From positions 15,719,501 through 15,783,500 of the forward strand of contig NC_091673.1 of NCBI RefSeq assembly GCF_042453785.1: a stretch of DNA of 64,000 nucleotides, in the 5' to 3' direction. This DNA is from Malus domestica. Lineage: Eukaryota; Streptophyta; Magnoliopsida; Rosales; Rosaceae. Position 1 is the stretch's first letter; each line of letters opens with the position of its first letter. Below the pieces are notes generated by a model that worked only from the letters and a program-made list of their open reading frames with translations, was not told the DNA's origin and searched no databases. Made by a program: the position numbers and the translations under genes. This document shows, in pieces, positions 40,585 to 52,690 of this stretch.

Positions 40585-42535
40585 ATGGCAGGCGGTGGGT
40601 TTGGGGCCGCATCGGGAGGCGGAGACTTTGAAGCAAAGATCACGCCTCTTGTGATCATTTCTTGCATAATGGCCGCTAGCGGAGGCCTCATGTTTGGTTA
40701 TGATGTTGGTATCTCAGGTACATATACGTGACTCAAGAGCTTTCCGTCGCATCCACACATACAATTAACTATTAACGTACGTGTTTTGTAGAAAATTTAT
40801 TAGATTTCACGTATAATTCTGTTTAATTTGATATATGGATATACAACGCAGGGGGTGTTACATCCATGCCCCATTTCCAGAAGAAATTCTTCCCGGTTGT
40901 GTATAAGATGACTCAAGAGCCTGGACTTGAGAGCAACTACTGCAAATATGATAATCAAGGCTTGCAGTTGTTCACATCTTCATTGTACCTGGCTGCTTTA
41001 ATGTCAACCTTCGTTGCCTCGTACACAACCAGATCACTAGGCCGAAAGCTAACTATGTTTATTGCCGGGATATTTTTCATAATCGGAACAGTTTTTAATG
41101 CTGCAGCTATTAACCTTCTCATGCTTATCATAGGGAGGATCTTGCTTGGTTGTGGAGTTGGTTTTGCTAACCAGGTATATAGTATAAATTTGTAATAATC
41201 TTTTCTTTTTTTTTTTCAATAAACTGCCTGCTACTCAATTGCTAATGCCAGCTGGATTTTCCTGTTAAATGTTTTTGAACACAATACGTTTACTAAGAAA
41301 TATACGTAACTACAGGCGGTACCGCTTTTCCTTTCGGAGATTGCACCCACAAGAATTCGAGGGGCACTTAACATCCTCTTCCAACTCAATATTACCATTG
41401 GCATTCTTTTTGCAAACCTTATCAATTACGGAACTAACAAGTAAGCCGGCCCAATCTTGCTAGCTAATTCAAAAGACAAGATCTGAAGTTCTGAGCCCAC
41501 AAATTTTAGCGTAGTAATATGTTCCAATCACTTGAAAGAATATACAACTAAGTAATATTTTGTTTACCATACATGCGCAGAATTACGGGAGGATATGGAT
41601 GGAGGGTATCGCTGGGTTTGGCTGGGATTCCAGCCGGTTTGCTAACCTTGGGGTCGCTCATTGTGGTAGACACTCCTAACAGTTTGATTGAACGAGGCAA
41701 GTTGGAGGAAGGAAAAGCAGTTCTTAAAAGGATTCGTGGTGTTGACAATGTGGATCCAGAATTCTTAGAGATTGTTGAGGCAAGTCGGGTGGCTAAAGAA
41801 GTGAAGAATCCCTTCCAAAATCTCCTTAAGCGTAGGAACAGGCCACAACTGGTCATTGCAGTTATGATGCAGGTGTTCCAGCAATTCACTGGCATCAACG
41901 CAGTCATGTTCTACGCTCCGGTTTTGTTTCAGACGTTGGGTTTTAAGAGCGATGCCTCCCTCTACTCAGCTGTTATAACAGGAGCTGTCAACGTGCTATC
42001 AACCGTTGTATCAATCTACTTTGTTGACAAAGCTGGTCGCCGCATGCTCTTATTAGAAGCCGGGGTCCAAATGTTCCTTTCTCAAATGGTGGTTGCAATA
42101 GTGATGGGACTCAAAGTCCAGGATAACTCTAATAACCTTACCCAAGGCATGGCTATTCTTGTTGTCATTATGGTTTGCAGTTTTGTTGCCTCCTTTGCAT
42201 GGTCTTGGGGACCTCTCGGGTGGTTGATTCCTAGTGAGACTTTCCCTTTGGAAGCTCGCTCAGCTGGCCAGAGTGTGGCTGTGTGCATCAACATGCTCTT
42301 CACCTTTGTTATAGCACAAGCCTTCCTCTCAATGCTTTGCCATATGAAGTTTGGCATCTTCCTGTTCTTTAGTGCTTGGGTCCTTGTCATGACAATCTTT
42401 GCAATGTTCTTAATTCCCGAGACCAAGGGTGTCCCAATCGAAGAGATGACAGAAAGAGTCTGGAAGCAACATTGGTTCTGGAAGAGATTCATGGATGACT
42501 TTGAAGATGATCCCAAGGGCAAGGCCCATGTTTGA
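40585..42535 (+). CDS. STP13-like hexose/H+ symporter, copy D (intact, 4 exons)
   Basis: Exons 40585-40717, 40852-41174, 41316-41440 and 41581-42535 join in frame at GT-AG borders to 511 codons. The last exon fuses what are exons 4 and 5 in copies A and C, so the intron before VFQQFTGIN is absent. All transporter motifs are present: FGYDVG with Asp40, lid [11 protein letters not shown], Cys75 in NYCKYDNQ and Cys447 in MLCHMKF, LGRKL, Arg140 in [37 protein letters not shown] and [11 protein letters not shown], ending in DDPKGKAHV. Expected role: proton-driven uptake of hexoses at the plasma membrane, as in STP13. It is the closest relative of pseudogene B, including nearly identical intron 3, and still has the promoter arrangement that B lost. 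Confidence 0.95.
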
Positions 42536-43025
42536 ACTATCTCACCTGGCCACCGGTCTCTTCCTCACAGTTTATTACATTTCATGATTTCCTTGAGTTT
42601 GAATCTTAGGACCAACTAATAACTCTTCCTTTACTTCTAGCTAGTTGCCTCACAACGGGAGCTCTCTGAATGCCAAATGCTTTGTTTATGTTTTGAGATG
42701 CGCTATTTGCACTTCCGAATAAACTCCTCTTGTACTTCCCTTTTGCATTCTATTCTTTTGATCTCTTATCCGTTTATTAGTTGTGTTTTAACATGCTAGG
42801 TCTAATTTCTGATACAATATTCATCCGTTTATAAACATCACCATCTTCTATGGGATAAGTTAATTAATAAATGGTATGTCAAGGCAATAAAAAGGAACAA
42901 ATTTAAAGCATTAATAAGATAATCTCTTGGAGGAAGTTGCTCTTTATCACGTCCTACAATGATATATTCTGCCACATAATCATTGCTAGAATCTTTAATT
43001 AGTAAAATCGCGTATACAATATATT
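42536..43025. other. 3' flank of STP D
   Basis: Shares short stretches with the 3' flank of B (GAGCTCTCT...ATGCCAAATG; TACTTCCCTTTTG...CTATTCTTTTGATCTC). No gene is seen. Confidence 0.5.
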
Positions 43026-43187
43026 TGCAGAAGTAAGTTTTCTTCTATTGATACGAAGACTGTATACAAAGAGGTTCACTTAACAAAGAAGTAATTTAGC
43101 CTACATTCTACATATACGAAAGGAATATAAACTCCTTATACTAAACAACTACAAATTTTTTTCCTATACTAAGCCAAAACTACCAAG
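43026..43187 (-). repeat. Copia LTR, part interrupted by the chromovirus (continues 49007-49040)
   Basis: Reading minus, the LTR starts TGTTAAGAATGAGG at 49040, runs to 49007, is interrupted by the chromovirus 49006-43188, and resumes at 43187 to about 43026 (ends CTTCTGCA). The four bases CAAG are present on both sides of the insert. Joining the sides removes the duplication and gives a continuous LTR of about 190 bp. Confidence 0.65.
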
Positions 43188-43735
43188 TGTCACGGGATGA
43201 CTCTTTAAGCCTTCCGCCCGTGCGGCACTTAGACTTGAATACCTCGATGAACAAGCTAAGTAAGCCTTCGAAGCCTCGCTTCCCCGGATCGAATCACAAA
43301 GAAAGCTAAGATAGCTTGGAGAATGCTAAGATCACTTAGAAGATGGGAGAAAGGAAGCTTTGTATTGAAAGTTAAGAGAACTTTACAATTGCTTACAATT
43401 CTTGGATTCTTGGATGGTTTGGCCAAATGGCCTTACCTCCTATTTATAGGCCTAAGTCACCTCCTCAATGGAGGGTTCTAGAATCCCCTACTTACATCCA
43501 AAAATATCTAGCATAGTTCTAGATACAACTTGCCTAATCTAGATTATTCTAGGTGAGGCTTAAATATGTACACTTGTGTGGAATGTTCCGGAATGCCCTA
43601 GATTATCTTGAATGCTCCGCCACGTTCTTGATTTCTCCGGGACGTTCCAGAAGCTTCCATGAAGACATGGCTTCATGGGCTTAGATATATGATGTCTTGG
43701 GCATTTTCTTTGTTTTTAACATGCGGTCCGTGACA
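43188..43735 (-). repeat. 3' LTR of the chromovirus (548 bp)
   Basis: TGTCAC...GTGACA ends. Preceded on the minus strand by the polypurine tract complementary to 43736-43748. Confidence 0.97.
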
Positions 43736-43746
43736 TCCTCCCCCAC

Positions 43747-46700
43747 TTAAGCCGTCGACGTCCTCGTCGACTCTTGCCTCTCGAATGTCTGAATCAAGTC
43801 CTTATATTGCCATAAGGACGTCTCCTTCTCCCAGGTTGCTTCGGAGTATGGTAGCCCCTTCCATTTGACAAAGTACTCCACATGCTTTGGTTGTCTTGGT
43901 CGCACCACGACACGCTTGGCTTCAATGCTCTCCACTTCTTTGTCAAATGCCTCCGTCAGCAAAGGGGGTGCTCGATGAGACTCACCTCGACTTGGTTCTT
44001 CATCGTCCGCATGATAAGGCTTCAAGTTGCTCACATGGAACACTGGGTGAAACTTGAGGCGGGGTGGGAGTTCCACAACATACGCGGCTTTGCCAACCTT
44101 CTTGATGATAGGGAATGGTCCCTTATATTTCCGCAACAAGCTCTTATGCAAGCCACGAGTACTCTTGTGCTGAGACGCATTGAGCTTCACAAAGACTTGG
44201 TCGCCAGTTTGGAACTCCACATTCCTTCGCTTGCGATCTGCCCATTTCTTCATCTTCTTTGAAGCCTTCTCCAAATGAGCTCGAGCAAGTTCGTGGGCTA
44301 ATTGCCACTCCTTAGCAGTTTTGAAAGCGGCTGGACTATTCCCCGTGTAGCCAGTCACGACCGTGTTCGGGGTCAAGGGTTGTTGCCCTATAGCCAACTC
44401 GAACGGACTTTTCCCCGTCGACTCCAAACGTTGCAAGTTATAAGAGAATTGGGCAACATCAAGTAACTTAGCCCAATCTCGTTGATTGGCACTAACATAG
44501 TGCCGCAAATAAGTCTCCAACAATGCATTAACCCGCTCCGTTTGTCCATCAGTTTGGGGATGAAAAGCTGTGGAGAAGTCTAACTTTGAGCCAAGTAGCT
44601 TGAAGAGCTCCTTCCAAAATCTACCTGTGAAGCGAGCATCTCGATCGCTGACTATGCTCCTCGGAACACCCCAATACTTCACCACGTGCTTTAGAAACAA
44701 ACGTGCAGCTACTTCGGCTGTACACTCCACGGGTGCGGGTATGAAAGTGGCATACTTGGTGAATCTATCGACCACGACGAAGATAGATCCACATCCATCA
44801 GACTTGGGCAAATGTGTGATGAAATCCATGGTCAAACACTCCCATGGTCTTGATGGGGTGGGAAGTGGTTCCAACAGTCCTCCCGGTTGCTTTTGTTCCA
44901 CTTTGTCTTGTTGGCACACAAGACAAGTCTTCACGTATGAATCTACATCATCTCGCATTTGTGGCCAATAATAAGCATCGCTCACCAAAGCCAACGTGCG
45001 GTGAGTGCCAGGATGTCCTGCCCACATTGAGTCATGGCACTCCTTAAGGATTTCTTTCCTTAAGCTTCCCCACTTTGGGATGTAGATCCGCTTGCCCTTG
45101 GTGTATAGCAAGCCGTCCTCAAGCCAAAACCTTCTTGTCTTCCCATCCTTGACAAACTCCACAATGTTCTTGGCTTGGACGTCATGTGATAAACCTTCTC
45201 GGACACGGCCCAAGAGATGGCTTTGCGGCTTGAGTACCGTAGCCATTAACTCTACTCGTCTACTTAGAGCATCGGCCACCACGTTCTCCTTTCCTTGCTT
45301 GTACTCTAGCTTGTAATCAAACTCCGCTAAGAACTCTTGCCACCTTGCTTGCTTAGGTGTGAGCTTTTGTTGGGTTTGAAAGTAGCTAGTGGCAACGTTG
45401 TCCGTCTTGATGATGAATGGGGTACCAAGCAAGTAATGCCTCCAAACTCTAAGGCAATGGACGATGGCGGTCATCTCCTTTTCATGGGTCGTGTACCTCT
45501 TCTCGGCATTGTTTAGCTTGCGACTTTCATAGGCTATTGGATGTCCCTCTTGCATCAACACTCCTCCTATGGCAAAGTCGGAAGCATCAGTGTGCAACTC
45601 GAATGGCTTACTAAGGTCGGGCAACCTTAGTACAGGCTTCTCCATTAGGGCCTTCTTCAACCTCTCAAAGGCCTCTTGACACTGGTCCGTCCATTCCCAT
45701 GCCTTGTTTTTCTTAAGAAGGTCTGTTAAGGGTGGTGCTATGGCTGAATACCCTTTAATGAATCTTCGATAGTAGTTGGCTAGCCCCAGAAAGGATCGTA
45801 GTGTTGGTACCTTGGTCGGCGGTTCCCACTCTTGAATGGCCTTGATCTTGCCCTTTTCCATCATAAGTTTCCCCTCCTTTATCGTGTGGCCAAGAAATTC
45901 TACTTCTTTTGTGGCAAAGGAGCATTTCTCCTTCTTGACATAGAGTTCATGCTCCCGAAGGGTCTTGAACACTATGCGCAAGTGCTTGACGTGCTCCTCC
46001 AATGTCTTGCTATAGACAACGATATCATCAATGTAAACCACAACAAACTTGTCAAGATAAGGGTGGAATACCTTGTTCATCAATGTGCAGAATGTTGCGG
46101 GGGCATTGGTCAGACCAAATGGCATGACTTTATACTCGAACGATCCATATCTGGTCACCATCGCCGTCTTCGATTCGTCTCCAGGGGCTATCCTCACTTG
46201 GTAGTATCCCGATCGAAGATCTAACTTTGTGAAGTACCTTGCTTCACCAAGTTGATCGAATAAGTCGGCGATCAACGGAAGTGGGTACTTGTTCTTGATG
46301 GTAATCTTGTTCAATGCTCTATAGTCGATGCACAACCTTAGGCTACATTCTTTCTTGCGTTGGAACAAGACGGGTGCACCATATGGGGATTTGGAGGGTT
46401 GGATGTAGCCAGCATCAAGTAGCTCGTTGAGTTGCTTCCTCAATTCCTCCAACTCGGGTGGCGACATCCTATAAGGTGATTTGGAGGGAGGCTTAGCACC
46501 AGGCTCCAACTCAATTGCATGGTCGACCTCTCTCCTTGGTGGCAACTTCTTTGGCAGTTCCTTAGGCATCACGTCCGCAAACTCCACAAGGACGTCTTCC
46601 ACTTGTTTCGGCAAAGGCCCGTGCTTCTCCTCCCCTTCATTCAACATTAGGGTTGCAAGAAATGTGGCCTCGCCTTTCTTCCAAGACTTGGCAAATTGAA

Positions 46701-48411
46701 TTGCCGACAAGTGCTGGGTACACTTCTTGGCTTGCCTTTCCAATGGCACCAGGCAAGGTTGTCTTCCGTCGGCTAGGATACAGAAGATATTGTAGAAGGG
46801 AATGGGAAAGGCTCGTACCTTGTCCATGAACTCTAACCCAATGACTACGCCATAGTCGTCCATCTTGACTACGGTGAAGTCGATATTTCCCTTCCATGTG
46901 CCAATGTCTACGTGCACATTACGCGCAACTCCAACAATGGGGATGGCAGCGGAATTTACCGTCTTCACGCTACCAGGCTCCTTGGTGACTCGGAGGCCAA
47001 GCCTTGTGGCTTCCTCCGACGTCATGAAGTTGTGTGTTGCTCCCGTGTCCACCAACACACGCGTCGTCTTGTCACCAGTCTTGACGTCGACGAACAATGA
47101 TCCTCCCCCAACTTGAGCCTTAGGTTGTGGGAGGGTTGTCTGGATGGCATTCAGTAGACGGATGCATCCCATCGTTGCATCGTTACTCTCTTTGACGTTG
47201 TCCTCCTTGAAAGCCATGGCCTTAAGGGCCTTCTTTTGTGGGCAATCTCGCATCATGTGAGGGCCGTCGCATAGGTAACAAGTGGGTTGCCAAGACTTAC
47301 CTTTGCCTTTGTCATGCTTATCGGCTTTCTTCTCTTTCGGTTTGCTTGTCTCGGCCTTGTCCTTCGGCTTATGTTCTCCCCCACTTCTCTCATGGTTACC
47401 CTTCTTCCCCGTGGACTTGGAATCACCTTGGTGGCTTGATTTAAACTCAATCAAGGATTCGGCAGCGGCAATGGCATCAGACAATGTTTGCACGTGTCTC
47501 CTTTGTAGTTCGAGTTTCGCCCAATTTTGCAGTCCACTCATGAAGTACATGAGCTTGTCTTCCTCTAACATGTTAGGCACCTCGAATAACAAGCTCACGA
47601 AGGCGTTGACATAGTCTTTGACGCTCCCCGTTTGCTTGAGCCACCTTAGTTTCTCCTTGGCTTCGTACTTGGCATTTTGGGGATAGAAGTGCAGCATAAG
47701 ATCTTTCTTAAACTCATCCCAAGTGGTGAGAGAGAACGTACCTTGCTCAATCTCCATGCTCCGACGACGCCACCACATAAGGGCATTGTCAGCTAAGAAC
47801 ATGGTTGCCGTTGAGATTTTGGACTCATCATCTTCAAGCTTCAGGTACTTGAAGTATCGCTCCACGTTCCACACGAATGTGTCGAGCTCCTTTGCTTCCC
47901 TCTTCCCATTATAGGATTTGGGTTTAAAGGAGTCGATTACCTTGGAGTCCAACGACTTGATTTCCCTCGACCCTTGCACGAATTGCTTCACGACTGCTTC
48001 TTTACAAAACGCCACATCTCCCTTAAGTCCCCTTGTGTCCTTTATCTCTTCTTGAAGCGCCACAAACCTTGCCTCTATGTTGTCAAGGTGAACCTGGACT
48101 TCCCTCCGCATCTTGTCTGCCATGGTGTTGAGAGCGCCAAGGAGCTCGTCTCGTAGCCCTTCCACCAAGCCACGCAGTTCATCCTTACCATTGTCCACCA
48201 TGGTTTGGATTTCCTCCTTGTCGACAACGTCCTCATCAAGTCGAGTATCGAACTCGAGTATGGTTCGTTCCACCTTCTCGAGTCGCTCTTCCATGGTCTC
48301 CATCGATGCTTGCAAGTCCTTTAACTTTGGCTTGCTCTTGGTAACGTCTTGGACCTCGGCAGTACGCTCCCTTAGATCGGAGACTCCGGACACCATCTCT
48401 CCACTTGCCAT
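43747..48411 (-). CDS. Chromovirus gag-pol polyprotein (1554 aa)
   Basis: Single ORF with domains in order: a long coiled-coil N-terminus (about residues 30-125), retrotransposon gag (about 170-310), a Lys/Glu-rich linker, a zinc knuckle [13 protein letters not shown] (about 378-390), an aspartic protease with VDTGATHNF (about 455), reverse transcriptase (about 640-830) with [13 protein letters not shown] and the catalytic [10 protein letters not shown], RNase H with [11 protein letters not shown], an integrase zinc region (HPGTHRT...CLVCQQDK), the integrase core ([21 protein letters not shown] and [20 protein letters not shown] supplying the D-D-E residues) and a C-terminal chromodomain ([18 protein letters not shown], about 1510-1530) that in this group directs integration to particular chromatin. 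No stop or frameshift. It encodes the whole replication machinery of the element; expression was not assessed. Confidence 0.96.
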   Translation of the reverse strand: MASGEMVSGVSDLRERTAEVQDVTKSKPKLKDLQASMETMEERLEKVERTILEFDTRLDEDVVDKEEIQTMVDNGKDELRGLVEGLRDELLGALNTMADKMRREVQVHLDNIEARFVALQEEIKDTRGLKGDVAFCKEAVVKQFVQGSREIKSLDSKVIDSFKPKSYNGKREAKELDTFVWNVERYFKYLKLEDDESKISTATMFLADNALMWWRRRSMEIEQGTFSLTTWDEFKKDLMLHFYPQNAKYEAKEKLRWLKQTGSVKDYVNAFVSLLFEVPNMLEEDKLMYFMSGLQNWAKLELQRRHVQTLSDAIAAAESLIEFKSSHQGDSKSTGKKGNHERSGGEHKPKDKAETSKPKEKKADKHDKGKGKSWQPTCYLCDGPHMMRDCPQKKALKAMAFKEDNVKESNDATMGCIRLLNAIQTTLPQPKAQVGGGSLFVDVKTGDKTTRVLVDTGATHNFMTSEEATRLGLRVTKEPGSVKTVNSAAIPIVGVARNVHVDIGTWKGNIDFTVVKMDDYGVVIGLEFMDKVRAFPIPFYNIFCILADGRQPCLVPLERQAKKCTQHLSAIQFAKSWKKGEATFLATLMLNEGEEKHGPLPKQVEDVLVEFADVMPKELPKKLPPRREVDHAIELEPGAKPPSKSPYRMSPPELEELRKQLNELLDAGYIQPSKSPYGAPVLFQRKKECSLRLCIDYRALNKITIKNKYPLPLIADLFDQLGEARYFTKLDLRSGYYQVRIAPGDESKTAMVTRYGSFEYKVMPFGLTNAPATFCTLMNKVFHPYLDKFVVVYIDDIVVYSKTLEEHVKHLRIVFKTLREHELYVKKEKCSFATKEVEFLGHTIKEGKLMMEKGKIKAIQEWEPPTKVPTLRSFLGLANYYRRFIKGYSAIAPPLTDLLKKNKAWEWTDQCQEAFERLKKALMEKPVLRLPDLSKPFELHTDASDFAIGGVLMQEGHPIAYESRKLNNAEKRYTTHEKEMTAIVHCLRVWRHYLLGTPFIIKTDNVATSYFQTQQKLTPKQARWQEFLAEFDYKLEYKQGKENVVADALSRRVELMATVLKPQSHLLGRVREGLSHDVQAKNIVEFVKDGKTRRFWLEDGLLYTKGKRIYIPKWGSLRKEILKECHDSMWAGHPGTHRTLALVSDAYYWPQMRDDVDSYVKTCLVCQQDKVEQKQPGGLLEPLPTPSRPWECLTMDFITHLPKSDGCGSIFVVVDRFTKYATFIPAPVECTAEVAARLFLKHVVKYWGVPRSIVSDRDARFTGRFWKELFKLLGSKLDFSTAFHPQTDGQTERVNALLETYLRHYVSANQRDWAKLLDVAQFSYNLQRLESTGKSPFELAIGQQPLTPNTVVTGYTGNSPAAFKTAKEWQLAHELARAHLEKASKKMKKWADRKRRNVEFQTGDQVFVKLNASQHKSTRGLHKSLLRKYKGPFPIIKKVGKAAYVVELPPRLKFHPVFHVSNLKPYHADDEEPSRGESHRAPPLLTEAFDKEVESIEAKRVVVRPRQPKHVEYFVKWKGLPYSEATWEKETSLWQYKDLIQTFERQESTRTSTA

Positions 48412-48458
48412 ATCCTACTTTCCTTCAAGTGATTCACGAGCTTGGCTCTGATACCAGC

Positions 48459-49006
48459 TGTCACGGGATGACTCTTTAAGCCTTCCGCCCGTGCGGCACT
48501 TAAACTTGAATACCTCGATGAACAAGCTAAGTAAGCCTTCGAAGCCTCGCTTCCCCGGATCGAATCACAAAGAAAGCTAAGATAGCTTGGAGAATGCTAA
48601 GATCACTTAGAAGATGGGAGAAAGGAAGCTTTGTATTGAAAGTTAAGAGAACTTTACAATTGCTTACAATTCTTGGATTCTTGGATGGTTTGGCCAAATG
48701 GCCTTACCTCCTATTTATAGGCCTAAGTCACCTCCTCAATGGAGGGTTCTAGAATCCCCTACTTACATCCAAAAATATCTAGCATAGTTCTAGATACAAC
48801 TTGCCTAATCTAGATTATTCTAGGTGAGGCTTAAATATGTACACTTGTGTGGAATGTTCCGGAATGCCCTAGATTATCTTGAATGCTCCGCCACGTTCTT
48901 GATTTCTCCGGGACGTTCCAGAAGCTTCCATGAAGACATGGCTTCATGGGCTTAGATATATGATGTCTTGGGCATTTTCTTTGTTTTTAACATGCGGTCC
49001 GTGACA
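48459..49006 (-). repeat. 5' LTR of the chromovirus (548 bp)
   Basis: Same length as 43188-43735 and almost identical. Followed on the minus strand by the primer-binding site. Confidence 0.97.
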
Positions 49007-49330
49007 CAAGGATACTATCGTTGACTCCTCATTCTTAACACTCTCCCTCAAGTTAGAGAGTGGATGTTGAGAACTCTCAACTTGTGTACAACAGTTGAGA
49101 AAGTTTTCTTTCCCAATGCTTTTGTGAATATCATCTGCGAGTTGGTGTGAAGAGGGAATATATTTGGTGACAACTAAATCATCTTGTATATCTTATCTTG
49201 AATAAAGTGGCAATATGTCACCATATGTCTAGTTCATTCATGAAAATTGGATTAGTAGCAATATGGAGACCCATCTTGTTGTCACAATGTAGTAAGGCTG
49301 GTTTTGGATGTAATAAACCCAAATCCCTTA
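49007..49330 (-). mobile_element. Copia 3' end: LTR start and RNase H tail
   Basis: On the minus strand about 49270-49060 reads in a broken frame DDLVVTKYIPSSHQLAD then IHKSIGKENFLNCC, the C-terminal RNase H region of copia pol. A polypurine tract TTGAGGGAGAG (49051-49041) and the LTR start at 49040 follow. The rest of this element upstream is not recognisable, so it is a truncated relic that served as target for the chromovirus. Confidence 0.7.
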
Positions 49331-50740
49331 GAAGATATCGAAGCCATGTCAGTTTCACAACAAGTTCTAGTCATGGTTCTATATTAGGCCTCAAAGCCGA
49401 CCATGAGGGTGTGCAAGTGGTGCCACCCGTAGGGCTCCCAAATTTTCGATTTTAGTTTACTTGTATATTGCATATATAAATTTAAACATGCAATGAAATA
49501 ATAATTTGTTCTCTCAAAGCTAGTGTTTTGTGCGTATTATCCGTGAACCGTGAACTGGGTTCAAGTCCGCTCAGTGGCGTTTATTTGTGTGTTTTATTTT
49601 TAATTATTTTGGTATTTAAAATGGTTTTGTGTTTTATTTTAGGGGCTTTTAGATCCAGGTTCAAAAACATATAGTATTTTTAGGAGTGACTCCAGTTATC
49701 TAATTATATGTTTTTATTTCTTTTATACTCCTTTTATATTTTCTAAAAATATTAGAAATCAATTAAAATCTTTTAATATTTTGCATTTTTCAACTCCAAA
49801 ATATCTAATTAATATCTTATAAACAAAAATAATTAATATACTAACATAAATCTATCTGCAAAACATTCTACCCTTAGTCAAGTAGCAAAATATATGAATA
49901 TATATTATACCTATAAGTGACATATGAAACCTAACTAAAAGGTAGAAAAAAAACATAATATACCTACAAGTAAGACATATTAATCTGTGACAGGTTGACT
50001 ATGAAAACCTATGATATAGGTTGATTATAAAAATTTTAAAAAAAATCTATAAATGGGTTAAAACAGGAGGAAGAACAAAAAATAACAGAACAAAAAATAA
50101 CAGAACAAAAAAATATAAAAAGAGATAATTAGGAAGAAATTTGATTTTTACAATAATTTTTTTCTTTTAAGAGATAATTATTGATAATTAATAATTAAAT
50201 TTAAAGAATTTGACTTATTTTAATAAATTGGACCATTCCTACTATTGGCTCAAAAAATTGGAGTTATATCAAGTTTCCCCTTTATTTTAATTTATGTTGG
50301 TATTTAAAAGCATGATGTTTTGAACCCAAAAACTTAGGGGATGCAAATAGGCACTTAGCCACCACACCAAGATTTTTTTTTTCTTTTACACTATCTATTT
50401 ATACATTATCATAAAATTTAAAATGTAAAAGAAAACATAGCAACTAAAATGTTAGACTTTCTAATGACTTTTATTCATTTTTGTTGGTATTTAAAAATAA
50501 GGAGTTCCAAACTTAAAAACATAGGGATGCAAATAGGTACCTAAGCACCGGTCCACCACACCTAAATTTGTTTTTATTTATCTCAGTTTATACATAATCA
50601 TAACAATTAAAATGTAAAAGAAAGCATAGCAATGAAAATTCTATAAATTTTAAGGGCCTCCGTTAAAGTCCCCAAAATCTCAGGACAAGGATTTACAAGA
50701 AGATGTTTCAGTGGCTTAAGCCCCGGGATTTTTTGATCCT
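49331..50740. other. AT-rich intergenic DNA
   Basis: Repeats of GTTGGTATTTAAAA and AGGGGATGCAAATAGGCAC/AGGGATGCAAATAGGTACC (about 50336 and 50520) hint at an old duplicated segment (about 50290-50420 and 50480-50600). No gene is seen. Confidence 0.45.
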
Positions 50741-50873
50741 CAACGTCCTAATCATGTGTGTAAGTTACATAACACGTTATATGGCCTCAAACAGACTCCT
50801 AGTGCATAGTTTTAGCGCTTCAGCAACTTTATTCTTCGTCAAGGTTTTGTGCAGAGCATAGCCGACCCCTCTC

Positions 50874-51893
50874 ACGTAGCCGGCTTTGGGAGAGTGCGAC
50901 CGGTTCTATGGCACAGGGCCCCAAAAATATTTTTTATTGAATATAATAATATATATAAATACTAATCAAATCAAAATATATACATATAAAAATCCAATGG
51001 GCCAAGACTACTACCTAAAAGCCATGTCAGGCTACTACCTAAAGCTAAAAGCCATCACCCATCAGACTTAGACTACTACCTACGGCTACAACCTATACGA
51101 AAATATATAAAATAATAATTAATAAAAGGCAAACCGGCAAAGTTAATCAATTAAAGTGGAAAACCCACTGACCGAGGTAAAATTCAGATACACTCTCTCA
51201 CACCAAAATCCCAACATTGCGTAACTGCGTTCCACTTTTCTTCTTTTCACACCAGAGTACCAGAGCACCAAAGTCAAAATCTCAGATGTTGTGCCTGCCA
51301 GTGTCCCAGACTCCCAGTGTAATTCCCTTCTCTCTTCGTTCCACTGTTATATTTCCCACAAATTATTAAACCCTAATTTATAAATTTATGAAATTAAAGA
51401 GAAACTTTCAAATTATTAGAGTGATGTGGACTTCGATCAAAGTAAGATATTTACTAATTTAAGTATATTGACTCGAAATTTGAAGATTTGGGTATTTCTC
51501 ATCTATAATGATTTTTATTTTTATTTTTGTACTTTTCAGAACAAAATCAAAAGAAGAGCAATCACAAAAAATCATTAGACGCACACGTATTACGGATTAT
51601 CAGGTTTCATTGTTCATACTTTTTATAATTTTTTTGTGATCTTGTTTGAGATATAAAAGATGGCACCTACTAGAAAATATCCATATGACTACTTGAAGCG
51701 TCAAATAAAAAGAAAAGTTGAACAATTGATTCAGTCTCAAAAAGGAGCTATTGATAGGTTCTTTTTTTAAGTTTTATTTATTTCCATATTGCTTTTTAGC
51801 ATCAATACATTGTTCAATTTTTTTAAGATGTCTTATAAGGGGCCCCTTTTATGAATTTCGCATAGGGCCCCTGAAATATCAGAGACGGCCCTG
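50874..51893 (+). mobile_element. hAT-type derivative with 8-bp target duplication
   Basis: The 8-mer CCCCTCTC is at 50866-50873 and 51894-51901, and removing the insert restores the copia RT reading (compare the uninterrupted duplicate at about 52290). The right end reads GAGACGGCCCTG, complementary to the CAGGGCCGTCTC start usual for this hAT group. The left end GTAGCCGGCTTTGGGAG is a mutated version of CAGGGCCGGCTTTGGGAG. Both ends carry GGGCCCC. The interior keeps a leader and the first codons of a transposase, so it is an internally deleted copy. Confidence 0.75.
51661..51769 (+). pseudogene. hAT transposase N-terminal remnant
   Basis: The frame from ATG 51660-51662 reads MAPTRKYPYDYLKRQIKRKV then EQLIQSQKGAIDRFF before a stop, matching the conserved start of TTF-type zinc-finger hAT transposases (KRKKxxKxEELIxSQKGALDKF). 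The catalytic part is gone and the right terminus of the element follows within 125 bases. Confidence 0.7.
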
Positions 51894-52690
51894 CCCCTCT
51901 CTATTCACTTTTCATCACTATACGGTTCATCTCATCCCTTTACTTTATGTGGATGATAATGTATTGACTAGCAATGATTCTTGGAAATAAAAGATATTGG
52001 TTTTCTTTACTATTTTCTAGGTTTTAAGGTTCATCCCACTTCTGCTGGTATTCATATGTCTTAGACTAAATATGCTCTTGAATTACTTAAGCAGACCAAT
52101 ATGCTTGACTGCAAACCTTCCAATGCTTTTATTGCTTCACGTGCTTAATTGTCTAATCAGGATGGTATTCCACTTTCTGACTTGTTCGATTTTCGGTACT
52201 TATTAGGCTTCTTGCGGTATCTTACTTTGACTCTTCCGGACATTGCTTATGCGGTTAATCATATTTCTCAATTCATGTCTTGCCTAGCTGACCCCTCTCT
52301 ATTCACTTTTCATCACTATTGTACGGTTCATCTCATCCTTTTACTTTATGTGGATGATAATGTATTGACTAGAAATGATTCTTGGAAATTAAAGATCTTG
52401 GTGTTCTTCACTATTTTCTAGGTTTTGAGATTCATCCCACTTCTGCTGGTATTCATATTTCTCAGACTAAACATGCTCTTAAATTACTTAAGCAGACCAA
52501 TATGCTTGACTGCAAGCCTTCCAATGCTTTTATTGCTTCACATGCTTAATTGTCTAATCAGGATGGTACTCCGCTTTCTGACCCGTTCAATTTTCGACAC
52601 TTATTAGGCTTCTTATAGTATCTTACTTTGACTCTTCCAGACATTGCTTTTGCGGTTAATCATATTTCTCAATTCATGTCTTGCCCTACT
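51888..52690 (+). repeat. 405-bp tandem duplication inside the copia RT
   Basis: CTCTCTATTCACTTTTCATC through CTCAATTCATGTCTTGCC occurs twice in direct tandem with a few percent divergence. The junction joins ISQFMSCLA directly to DPSLFTFHHY. Confidence 0.85.

Larger units (their letters stand above)
43188..49006 (-). mobile_element. Intact chromovirus (Ty3/gypsy, Galadriel-like), young insertion
   Basis: A 5819-bp element with LTRs at 48459-49006 (5') and 43188-43735 (3'), each 548 bp. By eye I find a single difference (G at about 43235 versus A at the matching position near 48506). The primer-binding site TGGTATCAGAGCCAAG (minus strand of 48456-48441) is adjacent to the 5' LTR. The polypurine tract AAGTGGGGGAGGA lies before the 3' LTR. 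One uninterrupted gag-pol ORF fills the interior. Flanking CAAG is duplicated (43184-43187, 49007-49010). Near-identical LTRs and an open ORF indicate a recent, possibly autonomous insertion. Clade assignment to Galadriel is from RT and gag resemblance and is less certain than chromovirus. Confidence 0.95.

Noticed and set aside
46637..46897. Small ORFs inside and opposite the chromovirus gag-pol
   Set aside because: All are other-frame shadows of the 1554-codon ORF.
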